Below, in pieces: positions 37,472-45,981 of a stretch of 64,000 nucleotides of DNA. Source of the stretch: Streptomyces sp. Je 1-369 (lineage in GTDB: Bacteria > Actinomycetota > Actinomycetes > Streptomycetales > Streptomycetaceae); contig NZ_CP101750.1 of assembly GCF_026810505.1 (NCBI RefSeq), positions 6,808,515-6,872,514 on the forward strand. The letters are read 5' to 3'. The translations under genes and the position numbers were made by a program. Under the pieces are notes generated by a model that saw only the letters and a list, made by a program, of their open reading frames with translations, was not told the DNA's origin and did no database searches. Within the stretch, counting starts at the first letter, position 1. The number at the start of each line of letters is the position of its first letter.

Positions 37472-39076
37472 CTAGCGTTCCCTGGGAAGTTCCGCCGCCC
37501 GCACAGCGGTCGACGGACGGGGCTCCTTGTGCGGTGCGCACGACGCCGCGCGCCGTACGGGGAGCCTGCCCTCCAGGAGGTAGGCGTTCAGGTGGTCGTT
37601 GACGCACTTGTTGGGGCCGCCCGCGATGCCGTGCGTGCCGGCGGCGCGTTCGGTGACCAGGGCCGAGCCCGACAGTCTGCGGTTCAGCTCCTGGGCGCCC
37701 TCGTACGGCGTCGCCGCGTCGCGTTCGGCGGCCAGGATCAGCGTCGGCGGCAGCGCGCCCGCGGGCGTGCCCACGTCGAGGGGCTGCTGCCGGGGCGCCT
37801 CCCAGTAGGCGCACGGCAGGTTCATCCACGCGTTGTCCCACGTCTCGAAGGGCGCCACGCGCGCGAGCTCCGAGTTGTCGCGGTCCCAGGTCGCGAAGTC
37901 CGTGGGCCAGGGCGCGTCGTTGCACTCGACAGCCGTATAGACCGCGTTGCCGTTCTCGCTCTGGGCGGCGCCGCGAGGCTCGGGCGCGGCCTGCTCGATG
38001 AGCGGCTTCGGGTCGCCCTTCAGGTACGCGGAGAGGGCCGCCGCACGCATCGGCCAGTAGTCGTCGTAGTACCCGGCCTGGAGGAACGCGGATTGCAGCT
38101 GCCCGGGGCCGACCTTGCCGCCCGCGGGCTTGCGGGCCAGCGCGGCGTCCGCCTTCTCGTAGCTGCGCAGGACGTCGTCGGCCGTCCTGCCCAGGTGGTA
38201 CGTCTTGTCGTGCTTGGCCACCCAGGTGCGGAAGTCCGCCCACCGCCGCTCGAACGCCAGCGACTGGTCGAGGTTGTTGCGGTACCAGACCTGCTCGGGG
38301 TCGGGGTTGACCGCCGAGTCGAAGACCATGCGGCGCACGTGCGACGGGTACAGCGTCGCGTAGACCGCCCCGAAGTACGTGCCGTACGACGCCCCCATGA
38401 ACGTCAGCTTCTTCTCGCCGAGCGCCGCCCGCAGCACGTCCAGGTCGCGTGCGTTGTTCAGCGTGGTGAAGTGGCGTACGCCGGGGTTGCGTTGCACACA
38501 CCCCCGCGCGTACGCCTTGGCGCGCGCGATCCGCTCCTGCTTGTACGCGTGGTCGGGGTGCGTGGGCGCCTGGGAGGGCGCGTGCGAGAAGTCCTTCGGG
38601 TCCTGGCAGGAGAGGGGCGCGGACCTGTCGACCCCGCGCGGCGCGTAGCCGACCAGGTCGTACGCCGCCGCGATGCGCTTCCACTCGGGCATGACGCCCA
38701 CCAGCGGGAAGTACGTGCCCGACGCGCCGGGGCCGCCCGGGTTGTAGACCAGCGCGCCCTGGCGTGCGACCGCCTTGCCCGCTCTCTTCTTCGTGGCCTT
38801 CGTGCGGCTGACGGTCAGCTTGATGCGCTTGCCGTCGGGGTGGGCGTAGTCGAGCGGCACGGTGACGGTGCCGCACCGGACGGACGGGGGGAGGCCCTCA
38901 GCCTTGGCACAGGTGCCCCAGTGGATCCCGGCGGCCTCGGCGCGCTGGGCGGCGACGGCGACGCCGTGCGCCTCGGGGGAGGGAGGGGTGCCGGTCGCGC
39001 TGCCCGCGGGGGCGGCGACGAGGGCGGTCAGGACCAGGGACCCGGCGGTTCCGTACCGGGCGGCGGCTGCTCTCAT
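37472..39076 (-). CDS. Secreted tripeptidyl aminopeptidase (S33 alpha/beta hydrolase, Tap/Slp family)
   Basis: 534 residues from ATG 39076. Signal peptide about 1-26 (SLVLTALVAAPAGSA). Alpha/beta-hydrolase fold with oxyanion region YNPGGPGASG, nucleophile Ser230 in MGASYGTYFG, acid Asp in LAAERDAATPYEGA, and His in GTHGIAGG near the end; the TAP-like C-terminal domain is complete. Removes tripeptides from the N-termini of extracellular proteins, supporting secretion of mature proteases and growth on protein. Upstream is AT-rich and likely holds its promoter. Confidence 0.88.
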   Translation of the reverse strand: MRAAAARYGTAGSLVLTALVAAPAGSATGTPPSPEAHGVAVAAQRAEAAGIHWGTCAKAEGLPPSVRCGTVTVPLDYAHPDGKRIKLTVSRTKATKKRAGKAVARQGALVYNPGGPGASGTYFPLVGVMPEWKRIAAAYDLVGYAPRGVDRSAPLSCQDPKDFSHAPSQAPTHPDHAYKQERIARAKAYARGCVQRNPGVRHFTTLNNARDLDVLRAALGEKKLTFMGASYGTYFGAVYATLYPSHVRRMVFDSAVNPDPEQVWYRNNLDQSLAFERRWADFRTWVAKHDKTYHLGRTADDVLRSYEKADAALARKPAGGKVGPGQLQSAFLQAGYYDDYWPMRAAALSAYLKGDPKPLIEQAAPEPRGAAQSENGNAVYTAVECNDAPWPTDFATWDRDNSELARVAPFETWDNAWMNLPCAYWEAPRQQPLDVGTPAGALPPTLILAAERDAATPYEGAQELNRRLSGSALVTERAAGTHGIAGGPNKCVNDHLNAYLLEGRLPVRRAASCAPHKEPRPSTAVRAAELPRER

Positions 39077-39162
39077 CGCGCTTGTCTATCTTGTGGTATT
39101 TGGCTATGTAAAGCACCTGTGCGCAGGTGTCGTGGCAATGGCCCCTGTTGGGCCCGGACCGC

Positions 39163-39939
39163 TCACTTGCGCGGCCGGTGCGGCCGGTGCGAGAACGCCG
39201 CCCGCAGCCCCGGGTCCCCCGTGGCGCGGACCCCGCGCACGGCGACGGCCGTGAGCTCCTCGCCGCCCGCGGGCACCGCCCCGAGGAGCCGCTGGCCCGC
39301 GGGGGACGCCCACCGCGTGTACGGATGCACCTCGACGCGCGCGATGACCAGGCAGGCCGTGCAGAGCAGCAGCGGCAGCGCGAACCAGACCGCGACCGGC
39401 ACCTGACCGTTCGACGCCGGACCGGACGGCACCGGGCCCTGCGCGGGCATCAGCACCGCCACGGTGCCCAGGGCGAGTACGACGCCCGTCGCCGCCCACA
39501 CCTGCCGCACGGCCGCCGCGACCCCCGCCCCCAGGCCGTCCGGGACGGCCAGCCCCGCCGCGACGAGCCGGTCCGCGAGCGCCCGCACCGGGTGGGCGGC
39601 CGCGGCACCAAGCCGTATCGGCGCTATCGGCGACTGCCCGGCAGGACCGATCGCGCCGAGCACCGAACGCTCCATGTCGTCGCGGCCGACAGGGTCGACG
39701 ACGGTCGCCCAGCCGGTGTGCGCGATCAGCAGCCGACGCGCCCTGGCCATCGCGACGAGCGTCACGTCGGCGACGCGGGACGGGCCTCCGGAGAGGAACG
39801 CCGTCTCGTACAGGGTGAGTTCGTGCCCGCGGCTCGCGGACCGCTCCTGGGCGGCGGCGCGGCTCGTGGCGAGACAGAGCCGACCACAGGACAGACCGGC
39901 CGCGGCGCAGGCGAGGAGGAGCAGAGGGACCCAGAACAT
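39163..39939 (-). CDS. TIGR04222-type membrane protein, copy A (no Cys tail)
   Basis: 258 residues from ATG 39939. N-terminal membrane segment (about 1-20), then the TIGR04222 core: LTLYETAFLSGGPSRVADVTLVAMARARRLLI and a helical block ending near 140. Two more membrane segments lie at about 147-165 and 181-203, with a short basic C-terminus (HRPHRPRK). It is a paralogue of the protein at 40986 but lacks its Cys/Gly-rich tail. Last gene of the five-gene reverse-strand block with two DUF4142 genes and a DUF692 enzyme. Confidence 0.75.
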   Translation of the reverse strand: MFWVPLLLLACAAAGLSCGRLCLATSRAAAQERSASRGHELTLYETAFLSGGPSRVADVTLVAMARARRLLIAHTGWATVVDPVGRDDMERSVLGAIGPAGQSPIAPIRLGAAAAHPVRALADRLVAAGLAVPDGLGAGVAAAVRQVWAATGVVLALGTVAVLMPAQGPVPSGPASNGQVPVAVWFALPLLLCTACLVIARVEVHPYTRWASPAGQRLLGAVPAGGEELTAVAVRGVRATGDPGLRAAFSHRPHRPRK

Positions 39940-40032
39940 GGCGGTTTTCTATGCGAAGGCGCCGCGATACGCCATGGCGTTTCCAGTATGTGGACACGGG
40001 GTGACGGGTGGGTAACGTTCCGTTTCCGTCGG

Positions 40033-40788
40033 TCAGTCGGTCCCGGGCTTGGGCCGGGACGCCGCGGGCGGCAGTGGGAACGTGGGCGACGGGGTGACCG
40101 GATTCGCGGAGCCGGGGGCGTCCGTGGGGCCCGGCGGGGCCGGTGAGCGGGTCGCGGGGGCGTCGGGGCCGGTGCTCGCCGCGTCCCGGGCGAGGCCCTC
40201 GAAGTCGACGAGGCCGGTCTCCTCCAGGACCGTGATGTGGTCGAGGACGGTCGTGTTCGTGTCGTCGGCCAGCGTGCGCACCAGCGAGTTGCGGGTGTTC
40301 GCGCGCACGTCGGCGACGACGGAGAACACCTTGCCGTGCGCGCGGCGCAGGATGTTCGCGAACTCCTCGTTGTACGTCTCCCCGCGGGCACCGCTCAACT
40401 CCGCCAGCCAGTCGCGCTGTTGCGCGTTCGGCTGGCTCGGCAGTTCCAGGTCGAGCCGGGTGGCGACCTCGCGTACGCGCGCGTCGAGGAACGTGTGGCC
40501 GTCCACGAGGTGCTTGCCCGCGGTCCGCACGGCCTTCGTGGTGCCGCGCTCCTCGGCCTGCTGCCCGGCGGGCAGCTCCCACAGGCCCGCGAGGCGGACT
40601 TTGGTGATGAAGTCCCGGTCCAGGGCGGAGAGCGGCCCGAAGTCGGTGGACACGGTGTCGGTGTCGAGCAGGTCGAGCGGGGTGCCCGAGCGGTCCTCGT
40701 AGGACCAGAGGGGGAAGAGCAGGGCGGCCACGGTCGCGACGAGTCCCGCGACGATGAGGCCGGTGCCGTTGATGGTTCGTAATCGCAT
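40033..40788 (-). CDS. DUF4142 protein, copy A
   Basis: 251 residues from ATG 40788, with AGGAGG 4 bases upstream. One membrane segment near the N-terminus (about 8-29) serves as signal or anchor. A DUF4142 helical bundle follows (DRDFITKVRLAGLWELPAGQQAEER, then HGKVFSVVADVRANTRNSLVRTLAD) and a Pro/Thr/Ala-rich tail. It closely resembles copy B at 43426. DUF4142 proteins are exported ferritin-like bundles of unknown function. Lies between the two TIGR04222 genes. Confidence 0.8.
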   Translation of the reverse strand: MRLRTINGTGLIVAGLVATVAALLFPLWSYEDRSGTPLDLLDTDTVSTDFGPLSALDRDFITKVRLAGLWELPAGQQAEERGTTKAVRTAGKHLVDGHTFLDARVREVATRLDLELPSQPNAQQRDWLAELSGARGETYNEEFANILRRAHGKVFSVVADVRANTRNSLVRTLADDTNTTVLDHITVLEETGLVDFEGLARDAASTGPDAPATRSPAPPGPTDAPGSANPVTPSPTFPLPPAASRPKPGTD

Positions 40789-40985
40789 GGTGCCTCCTGG
40801 TGCGGCACCGCACGTTAGTGCGCCGGGGGAGGGGCGCGGCCCGATACGGCCGGGAGTACGTCACCTGCCGTACCGGCCCCATGAGCCGTTGAGCGCGGCG
40901 TGCGCCCCCGGAAGGAGTCAGGACTGGGCGGACGGTGGTGAGGCGGGCGGTGCTGACATGGAGGGTGGTCACGCGGGCGGCCCGT

Positions 40986-42035
40986 TCAGGACGACCCGCC
41001 TCCGCCGCCCCCGCAGGACGAGCCCCCACCGCCCCCGCCGCAGGAGGATCCACCGCCCCCGCCCCCGCCGCACGACGAGCCGCCGCCCGAGCAGGAGGGG
41101 CCGCCACTGCCCGAGCAGGCGAAGCCACCGCTGTCGTCGCCCGCGTCCAAACCGCACCAGGCCGGTGTGCCGCCACCCTGTGCGTTCCACGCGGGCGCGT
41201 TCCGGTGCCCGGACCTGCCGGGGTCGGCGGGGACGGCGGGCGGGACGGGGAGCCGGGCCGCCGCGATCAGCTGGGAGCGGATGTCCGGGTGGGCCCGCGA
41301 GAGGCCGCGCGTCGCCACCTGGTGCGCGGCGCCGGGCAGATGGCGCGTCGAGGCGACGTACTGCCGCAGCGCGTACCGTCCCGCCACCGTGAGCTGCTTC
41401 GAAGTGACCCCGCGACAGATCACGCCGCTCACGATGCCGAACAGGGCGCCGGGCAGCAGGACCAGGATGTCGACGAGGGGTGACCCCGAACCGCCCGGCA
41501 GCGCGAGGCTGTCGGCGGACAACAGCAGAGCCGCGACAGCGCAACCCACGAACCCGAAGAAGGTCAGGACGATCTGCCTCCCGGCCCGGACGCGCCACTT
41601 CCGCCGGCGTCCCGGCCGCACCAGAAGACCCCGGCGGGCCAGCCCCTCACCCGTCTCCTGCACCGGCAGGCTGCGCATCACGGCCATCCGCAGCCGGTGC
41701 AGCGCACCGCTCGGCGCCGCGGCGTGGGCGTCGATGACCGCCTGCTCGGCGGCGTTCCTGCCGACGGACCCGGTGATCCCGACGACGCCGGGGCCCGCGA
41801 CGACCAGGCGGCCGTCCTCGTGCAGACCCGCGATCAGCGCGTCCGCGGCGCGGGCGGGACCGCCGGCGAGGAAGGCGGCCTCCAGCGTTCCGCGTACGTG
41901 GACACCGTGCTCGGCGTCGAGCGGCCGCCTCCCCCGGTACGGGGAACCGGTGCGGCGGGCCGCCGCCACACCCCGGATCAGCTCGACGGCGGCGAGCGAG
42001 ACCACGACCGTGTACACCATCGCCACGATGGTCAT
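40986..42035 (-). CDS. TIGR04222-type membrane protein, copy B, with Cys/Gly-rich C-terminal tail
   Basis: 349 residues from ATG 42035. Membrane segment 1-20, TIGR04222 core (GTLEAAFLAGGPARAADALIAGL), then two membrane segments (about 155-174 and 187-207). After residue 290 the sequence changes to Gly/Ser with six cysteines at 294, 307, 315, 322, 332 and 341. The last three start near-identical units SSC followed by six or seven Gly. No cysteine lies in such a context elsewhere. The start is 4 bp after the DUF692 gene, so they are translationally coupled. DUF692 enzymes modify cysteines in peptides, so this tail is a strong candidate substrate; that is inference. Confidence 0.8.
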   Translation of the reverse strand: MTIVAMVYTVVVSLAAVELIRGVAAARRTGSPYRGRRPLDAEHGVHVRGTLEAAFLAGGPARAADALIAGLHEDGRLVVAGPGVVGITGSVGRNAAEQAVIDAHAAAPSGALHRLRMAVMRSLPVQETGEGLARRGLLVRPGRRRKWRVRAGRQIVLTFFGFVGCAVAALLLSADSLALPGGSGSPLVDILVLLPGALFGIVSGVICRGVTSKQLTVAGRYALRQYVASTRHLPGAAHQVATRGLSRAHPDIRSQLIAAARLPVPPAVPADPGRSGHRNAPAWNAQGGGTPAWCGLDAGDDSGGFACSGSGGPSCSGGGSSCGGGGGGGSSCGGGGGGSSCGGGGGGSS

Positions 42036-42039
42036 GGCG

Positions 42040-43344
42040 TCACCGCCTCAACAGGGCCCGGCGGGTGGCCCGCAGCAGTCGCGCCGCGGGGCGCCGCGAC
42101 AGCGGGGCGGGCCCCGAACGCTCCAGCCACCAGTCGCGCAACCTCCGCCGGGCGTCCGCGTCCTCGGGGCGTCCCGCGAGCATCAGGTGCCAGGCGAAGT
42201 CCAGCGCGTCGTGCCGGTAGCCGCCGGTCATGGGCCGCGTCCTCGCGTACGCGAGGAACTCGCCGCGGTACGCCGCGCCGAGGATCTCCGGCAGCTCCGG
42301 CGCGACCTTCGCGACGACGTCGGCCCGCTTGGCGGCCAGGGCGTGGCTCTGCACCTTCAGCCGCGCGTGGTCGAAGCCCTCGGGCGCCGGGGTGCCCGCG
42401 ACGAGCGCGGAGAGGAGGGCGGCCTCGGCGACGGCGGTGCGCTGACGGGCGGCGTCGGAGGCGGCAGGAACGTCACGGCGCTCGCCGAGGACGTCCACGA
42501 CGGCATCGCCGGACGTCTTCACCGTCGTACGAATGGCATCCAACTCCCGCTCCAGCCCGCCCGGTTCAGGAAAGTTCTCATCCCGTTCCAGCAGGACCCC
42601 GGGCGGGGAAACACGCGACGCGAGGTCGGCGAGGACCGCGAGCACCGGCTCCGGCACGGGGTGCGCGTGACTGTCGTGCCAGACGCCGTCCCGCTCGAAA
42701 CCGCCCGCCACATGGACGTACGCGATGGCCTCGACCGGCAGTTCATCGAGTGCCTTGCCCGGGTCCTCACCGCGGTTGACGTGATTGGTGTGGAGGTTGG
42801 CGACATCGATGAGGAGCCGTACGCCGGTGCGCTCGACCAGCTCGTACAGGAACTGCCCCTCCGTCATCTCCTCGCCCGGCCAGGAGACCAGCGCCGCGAT
42901 GTTCTCCACGGCGAGCGGCACGGGCAGCGCGTCCTGCGCGATCCGAACGTTCTCGCAGAGGACATCCAGCGCGTCGCGCGTGCGCGGCACCGGCAGCAGG
43001 TGCCCGGCTTCGAGCGGTTGCGTCGCGGTGAGGGCGCCGCCCGCCCGTACGTACGCGATGTGCTCGGTCACCAGCGGCGCCCCGAGAGCCTCGACCCGCT
43101 CGGCCAGCGCCGTGAGCCGCCCCTCGTCGGGACGTTCCGCGCCACCGAGACCCAGCGAGACACCGTGCGGCACGACGGTCACACCGCGCTCGCGCAGCCG
43201 CAGCAGAGAGTCGGGCAGATGCCCGGGACACACGTTCTCCGCGACGACCTCGACCCAGTCGATGCCGGGCATGTCCTCCACGGCGCCCGCGATCTCGGGC
43301 CGCCAGCCGATCCCCGTTCCCAGCCGCTTCCCCAGCTGCCCCAT
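42040..43344 (-). CDS. DUF692 multinuclear non-haem iron oxygenase (MNIO) with C-terminal extension
   Basis: 434 residues from ATG 43344, with GGGGGAG upstream; an ATG 36 bases earlier is weaker. TIM-barrel motifs of DUF692 in order: [10 protein letters not shown] (9-18), WVEVVAENV (30-38), [14 protein letters not shown] (57-70), LVTEHIAYV (91-99), LAVENIA (144-150), [14 protein letters not shown] (177-190), [21 protein letters not shown] (209-229), [10 protein letters not shown] (251-260). Probable iron ligands include H60, E94, H95, E147, N148, D180, H185, D224, H226 and E253. Known members (MbnB, TglH, ChrH) oxidise cysteines of RiPP precursors. Residues about 295-434 form an extra helical domain resembling the DUF2063-type partner proteins of other MNIOs. 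Confidence 0.88.
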   Translation of the reverse strand: MGQLGKRLGTGIGWRPEIAGAVEDMPGIDWVEVVAENVCPGHLPDSLLRLRERGVTVVPHGVSLGLGGAERPDEGRLTALAERVEALGAPLVTEHIAYVRAGGALTATQPLEAGHLLPVPRTRDALDVLCENVRIAQDALPVPLAVENIAALVSWPGEEMTEGQFLYELVERTGVRLLIDVANLHTNHVNRGEDPGKALDELPVEAIAYVHVAGGFERDGVWHDSHAHPVPEPVLAVLADLASRVSPPGVLLERDENFPEPGGLERELDAIRTTVKTSGDAVVDVLGERRDVPAASDAARQRTAVAEAALLSALVAGTPAPEGFDHARLKVQSHALAAKRADVVAKVAPELPEILGAAYRGEFLAYARTRPMTGGYRHDALDFAWHLMLAGRPEDADARRRLRDWWLERSGPAPLSRRPAARLLRATRRALLRR

Positions 43345-43425
43345 ATCAGCTCCCCCTTCGTCCCCCGTTGCCAGGACCATGGCCCCGGCCGGGTGGATCG
43401 AACCCTCGGGAGGAGACGTTCAGAG

Positions 43426-44193
43426 CTACATTTGAGGTTCCGGCCGACCGGTGTCGACCTCCCCGGGCGGCCCCGGCGAGGGCCTCGACGTGGTGGAGAC
43501 ATCGCCGCTCGGCCCGGCGGGCGCGGGCGCCGGGGGAACGGCTCCGGAGGGTGGGGGAGGGCCGGTGGGGCTGGCGGTCGCGGTCGCCGCGGCACCGTTC
43601 GCGATCCCGTCGAAGTCGACGAGCCCGGTGGCCTCCAGCATCGTGATGTGGTCGAGGACGGTCTGGTTGGAGTCCGTGGCGAGCTGCCGGATCAGGGAGT
43701 TGCGGGTGCTGTCGCGGACCTGCGCGATGACGCTGAAGACCTTCCCGTGCGAGACGCGCAGCAGGTTGGCGAACTTCCGCTGGTACGTTTCGCCGCTCGC
43801 CGCCGACAGTTCGTCCAGCCACCCCTGCTGCTGATCGGTGGGCTGGTTGGGCAGCTCGACGCTCAGCTGCGCGGCCACGGCGCGCGTCCGCTTGTCGAGG
43901 TCGGTGTGCCCGACGATGAGGTGGTCGCCCGCCTCCTTGACGGCCTCGGTCGGCGCACGCTCGACGGCCTGCTGCCCCGCGGGTATCTCCCACAGCCCGG
44001 CGAGCCGCACCTTCACGAGCAGGTCCCGGTCGGCCGCGGAGAGCGGCCCCCACTGCGTGGCCACGGACCCGGCGGCCAGATTGGCGGGCCCGGTGCCGGA
44101 CCGGTCGGCGTAGGACCACACGGGGAACGCGATGGCCCCCAGTGTGGCGACGAGTGCCGCGATGATCAGAGCCGTGCCGTTGACGCGCCGCAA
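43426..44193 (-). CDS. DUF4142 protein, copy B
   Basis: 255 residues from the first in-frame ATG, 44193. N-terminal membrane/signal segment (about 7-27), DUF4142 helical bundle (DRDLLVKVRLAGLWEIPAGQQAVER, then HGKVFSVIAQVRDSTRNSLIRQL), and a Pro-rich tail. Shares long blocks with copy A, so the two arose by duplication. First gene of the block, 81 bp upstream of the DUF692 enzyme. Confidence 0.8.
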   Translation of the reverse strand: MRRVNGTALIIAALVATLGAIAFPVWSYADRSGTGPANLAAGSVATQWGPLSAADRDLLVKVRLAGLWEIPAGQQAVERAPTEAVKEAGDHLIVGHTDLDKRTRAVAAQLSVELPNQPTDQQQGWLDELSAASGETYQRKFANLLRVSHGKVFSVIAQVRDSTRNSLIRQLATDSNQTVLDHITMLEATGLVDFDGIANGAAATATASPTGPPPPSGAVPPAPAPAGPSGDVSTTSRPSPGPPGEVDTGRPEPQM

Positions 44194-44280
44194 GGTGCCT
44201 CCCGTGGTGCTCCCGTGTCGCCGGTGGTACCGGGGAGTACGGAAGATACGGGTGGGGTGTTCAATCGCGCGAGATGTCGG

Positions 44281-44997
44281 TCAGGACTGGTGCCCGCGAC
44301 GCAGGGCCGGGTGGTCGGCCACCACCGTGCATGAACCCGGGGTGATCTCGGTGAAGCCCGCGTCGCGGACCACCGGGAGGCCGCTCGTCGTGAGGGCGCG
44401 CCAGCGGGACGCGTCGGCGGTGCGGACCGAGAGGGGGAAGCCCGCGTCGCGCCAGGCCGCGCGGTCCTCGGGGGACAGTTCCCACCAGGCCAGCTGCGCG
44501 CCGTGCCCGGCCTGCGCCATGGACTTGCCCGCCGACATGTCGACCTCGGGGCTCATCCACAGGACGGGGTACGCCGGATCGGCCCCGGCCGGGGGCTCCG
44601 GGTCGTCGAGCTCCGTGCCCGACACCTGGAGGCGTGCCAGGTCCTTGGGCCAGCCGTCGAGGGGCACCGGCGGGTAGACCCGCACCTCCGCCGACTTGCC
44701 GGTGACCGTGATGCCCGGCAGCGCCTCGGCCCTGCGCCACTCCGCGCCGCGCGCCCTGCGCACCACCTTGCGGATCCGGGCGTCCTGCCAGTCGTGCATC
44801 GCCTGCGCCCACGGGCCTTCACCGAGGGACCGCTCGTCGCTCAGGATGGTCAGGACGGCGCGGGCCGCGGTCTCCAGGGCGTCCGTGCGGGCCGGGGGAG
44901 CGGCGCGCTCGATGTGGGCGACCAGCGGCAGCACGAACTGCGGGGCCTCGTCGCGGGCGTCCTGTGGTGCGGGGGTCGTCGGTTCTTCGCTGCTCAC
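44281..44997 (-). CDS. Peptidyl-tRNA hydrolase type II-like protein
   Basis: 238 residues. Residues about 1-140 are an actinobacterial N-terminal part with a basic block (RKVVRRARGAEWRRAEAL). The Pth2-like signature follows: MSAGKSMAQAGHGAQLAWW, with the conserved Lys/Gln/His surface, then WRALTTSGLPVVRDAGFTEI and GSCTVVADHP. Pth2 enzymes free tRNA from stalled peptidyl-tRNA; the long N-terminal part makes a modified role possible. Divergent from an ABC exporter gene 51 bp away. Confidence 0.75.
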   Translation of the reverse strand: MSSEEPTTPAPQDARDEAPQFVLPLVAHIERAAPPARTDALETAARAVLTILSDERSLGEGPWAQAMHDWQDARIRKVVRRARGAEWRRAEALPGITVTGKSAEVRVYPPVPLDGWPKDLARLQVSGTELDDPEPPAGADPAYPVLWMSPEVDMSAGKSMAQAGHGAQLAWWELSPEDRAAWRDAGFPLSVRTADASRWRALTTSGLPVVRDAGFTEITPGSCTVVADHPALRRGHQS

Positions 44998-45048
44998 GTC
45001 CGCCAGTCTGCCAGCCGGGTGCCGCGGCCCGTGCGCGAGGATGACCCC

Positions 45049-45981
45049 ATGGAACGTGATCTTGCGGTGCGGCTCGACGGGGTGGGCCGCCGCTACGGCG
45101 TGGGCGGCACGTGGGTGCTGCGCGGTGTCGACCTCGGCATACGGACGGGCTCCCTGATACGCGTCGATGGGGCCAACGGCACGGGGAAGTCAACCCTGTT
45201 GCGGCTGCTCGCCGGCATCGACGCGCCCTCCGAGGGGCGGGTGTCCGGGCGCCCGCGCACGGCGTTCGTCCCCGAGAGATTCCCCGCCGCCCTGCCGTTC
45301 ACCGCCCTCGGCTACCTCACGCACATGGGCCGCGTGCACGGCCTCGGGGCCGGGGCGGCGCGGCGGCGCGCGACCGAGTGGCTGGAGCTGTTCGGCGCCG
45401 CCGCATACGGGCGTACGCCGTTGTCGGAGCTCTCCAAGGGCAGCAGCCAGAAGGTCGCCGTGGCGCAGGCGCTGCTGGCCGAGCCCGATCTGCTGGTCCT
45501 CGACGAGGCGTGGACGGGCCTGGACGCGCCCGCCCGCTCCGCCCTCGACCGCGCGGTGGCCGACCGTACGGCGGCGGGCGGTTCCGTGGTCTTCGTCGAC
45601 CACGACCCGCGCCGGCTCCGGGGGGTGGCGGACGAGACGTACGCGGTGGTCGGCACGGCGCTGGATCGCCGTACGGCGGAGGACACTTCCGCTTCGGACC
45701 CGGATGACTGGGACGGGCCTCTCGTTCTGGTCGAGGTTCAAGGGCCGCCCGGTGCGGAGCTGCCGGAGTCGGTGGGGGCCGCGGCTGTGCAGACCCTCGC
45801 TGATACGGCCGACGGCACGTTGCGGTTGCGTGTGGCCCAGCCGCACTCGGATCGTGTCCTGCGGGAGCTGCTGGTGGCGCGGCCGCCCTGGCATGTGGTG
45901 GCGGTGAGCGCGGTGTCCGAAGTGGGCCAGGGGGAAGCGCGGGGCGCAGGTCGTGGCGAAGGGCGCGGTGAGGAGCTGTGA
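45049..45981 (+). CDS. ABC exporter ATPase subunit
   Basis: 310 residues from ATG 45049. One ATPase domain: Walker A DGANGTGKST, a slightly altered signature LSKGSSQKV, Walker B LLVLDEAWTGLD and switch His in VFVDHDP. About 90 residues after the ATPase core, ending in a Gly/Arg/Glu-rich tail, are not assigned. Stop overlaps the start of the permease at 45978 (GTGA). The pair looks like a small exporter; cargo unknown. Confidence 0.8.
   Translation: MERDLAVRLDGVGRRYGVGGTWVLRGVDLGIRTGSLIRVDGANGTGKSTLLRLLAGIDAPSEGRVSGRPRTAFVPERFPAALPFTALGYLTHMGRVHGLGAGAARRRATEWLELFGAAAYGRTPLSELSKGSSQKVAVAQALLAEPDLLVLDEAWTGLDAPARSALDRAVADRTAAGGSVVFVDHDPRRLRGVADETYAVVGTALDRRTAEDTSASDPDDWDGPLVLVEVQGPPGAELPESVGAAAVQTLADTADGTLRLRVAQPHSDRVLRELLVARPPWHVVAVSAVSEVGQGEARGAGRGEGRGEEL

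Noticed and set aside
40986..41170. Cys/Gly tail as meaningless low-complexity sequence
   Set aside because: Considered because Gly-rich repeats are easily made by GC-rich slippage; kept as meaningful because Cys recur in fixed SSC context next to an MNIO gene.
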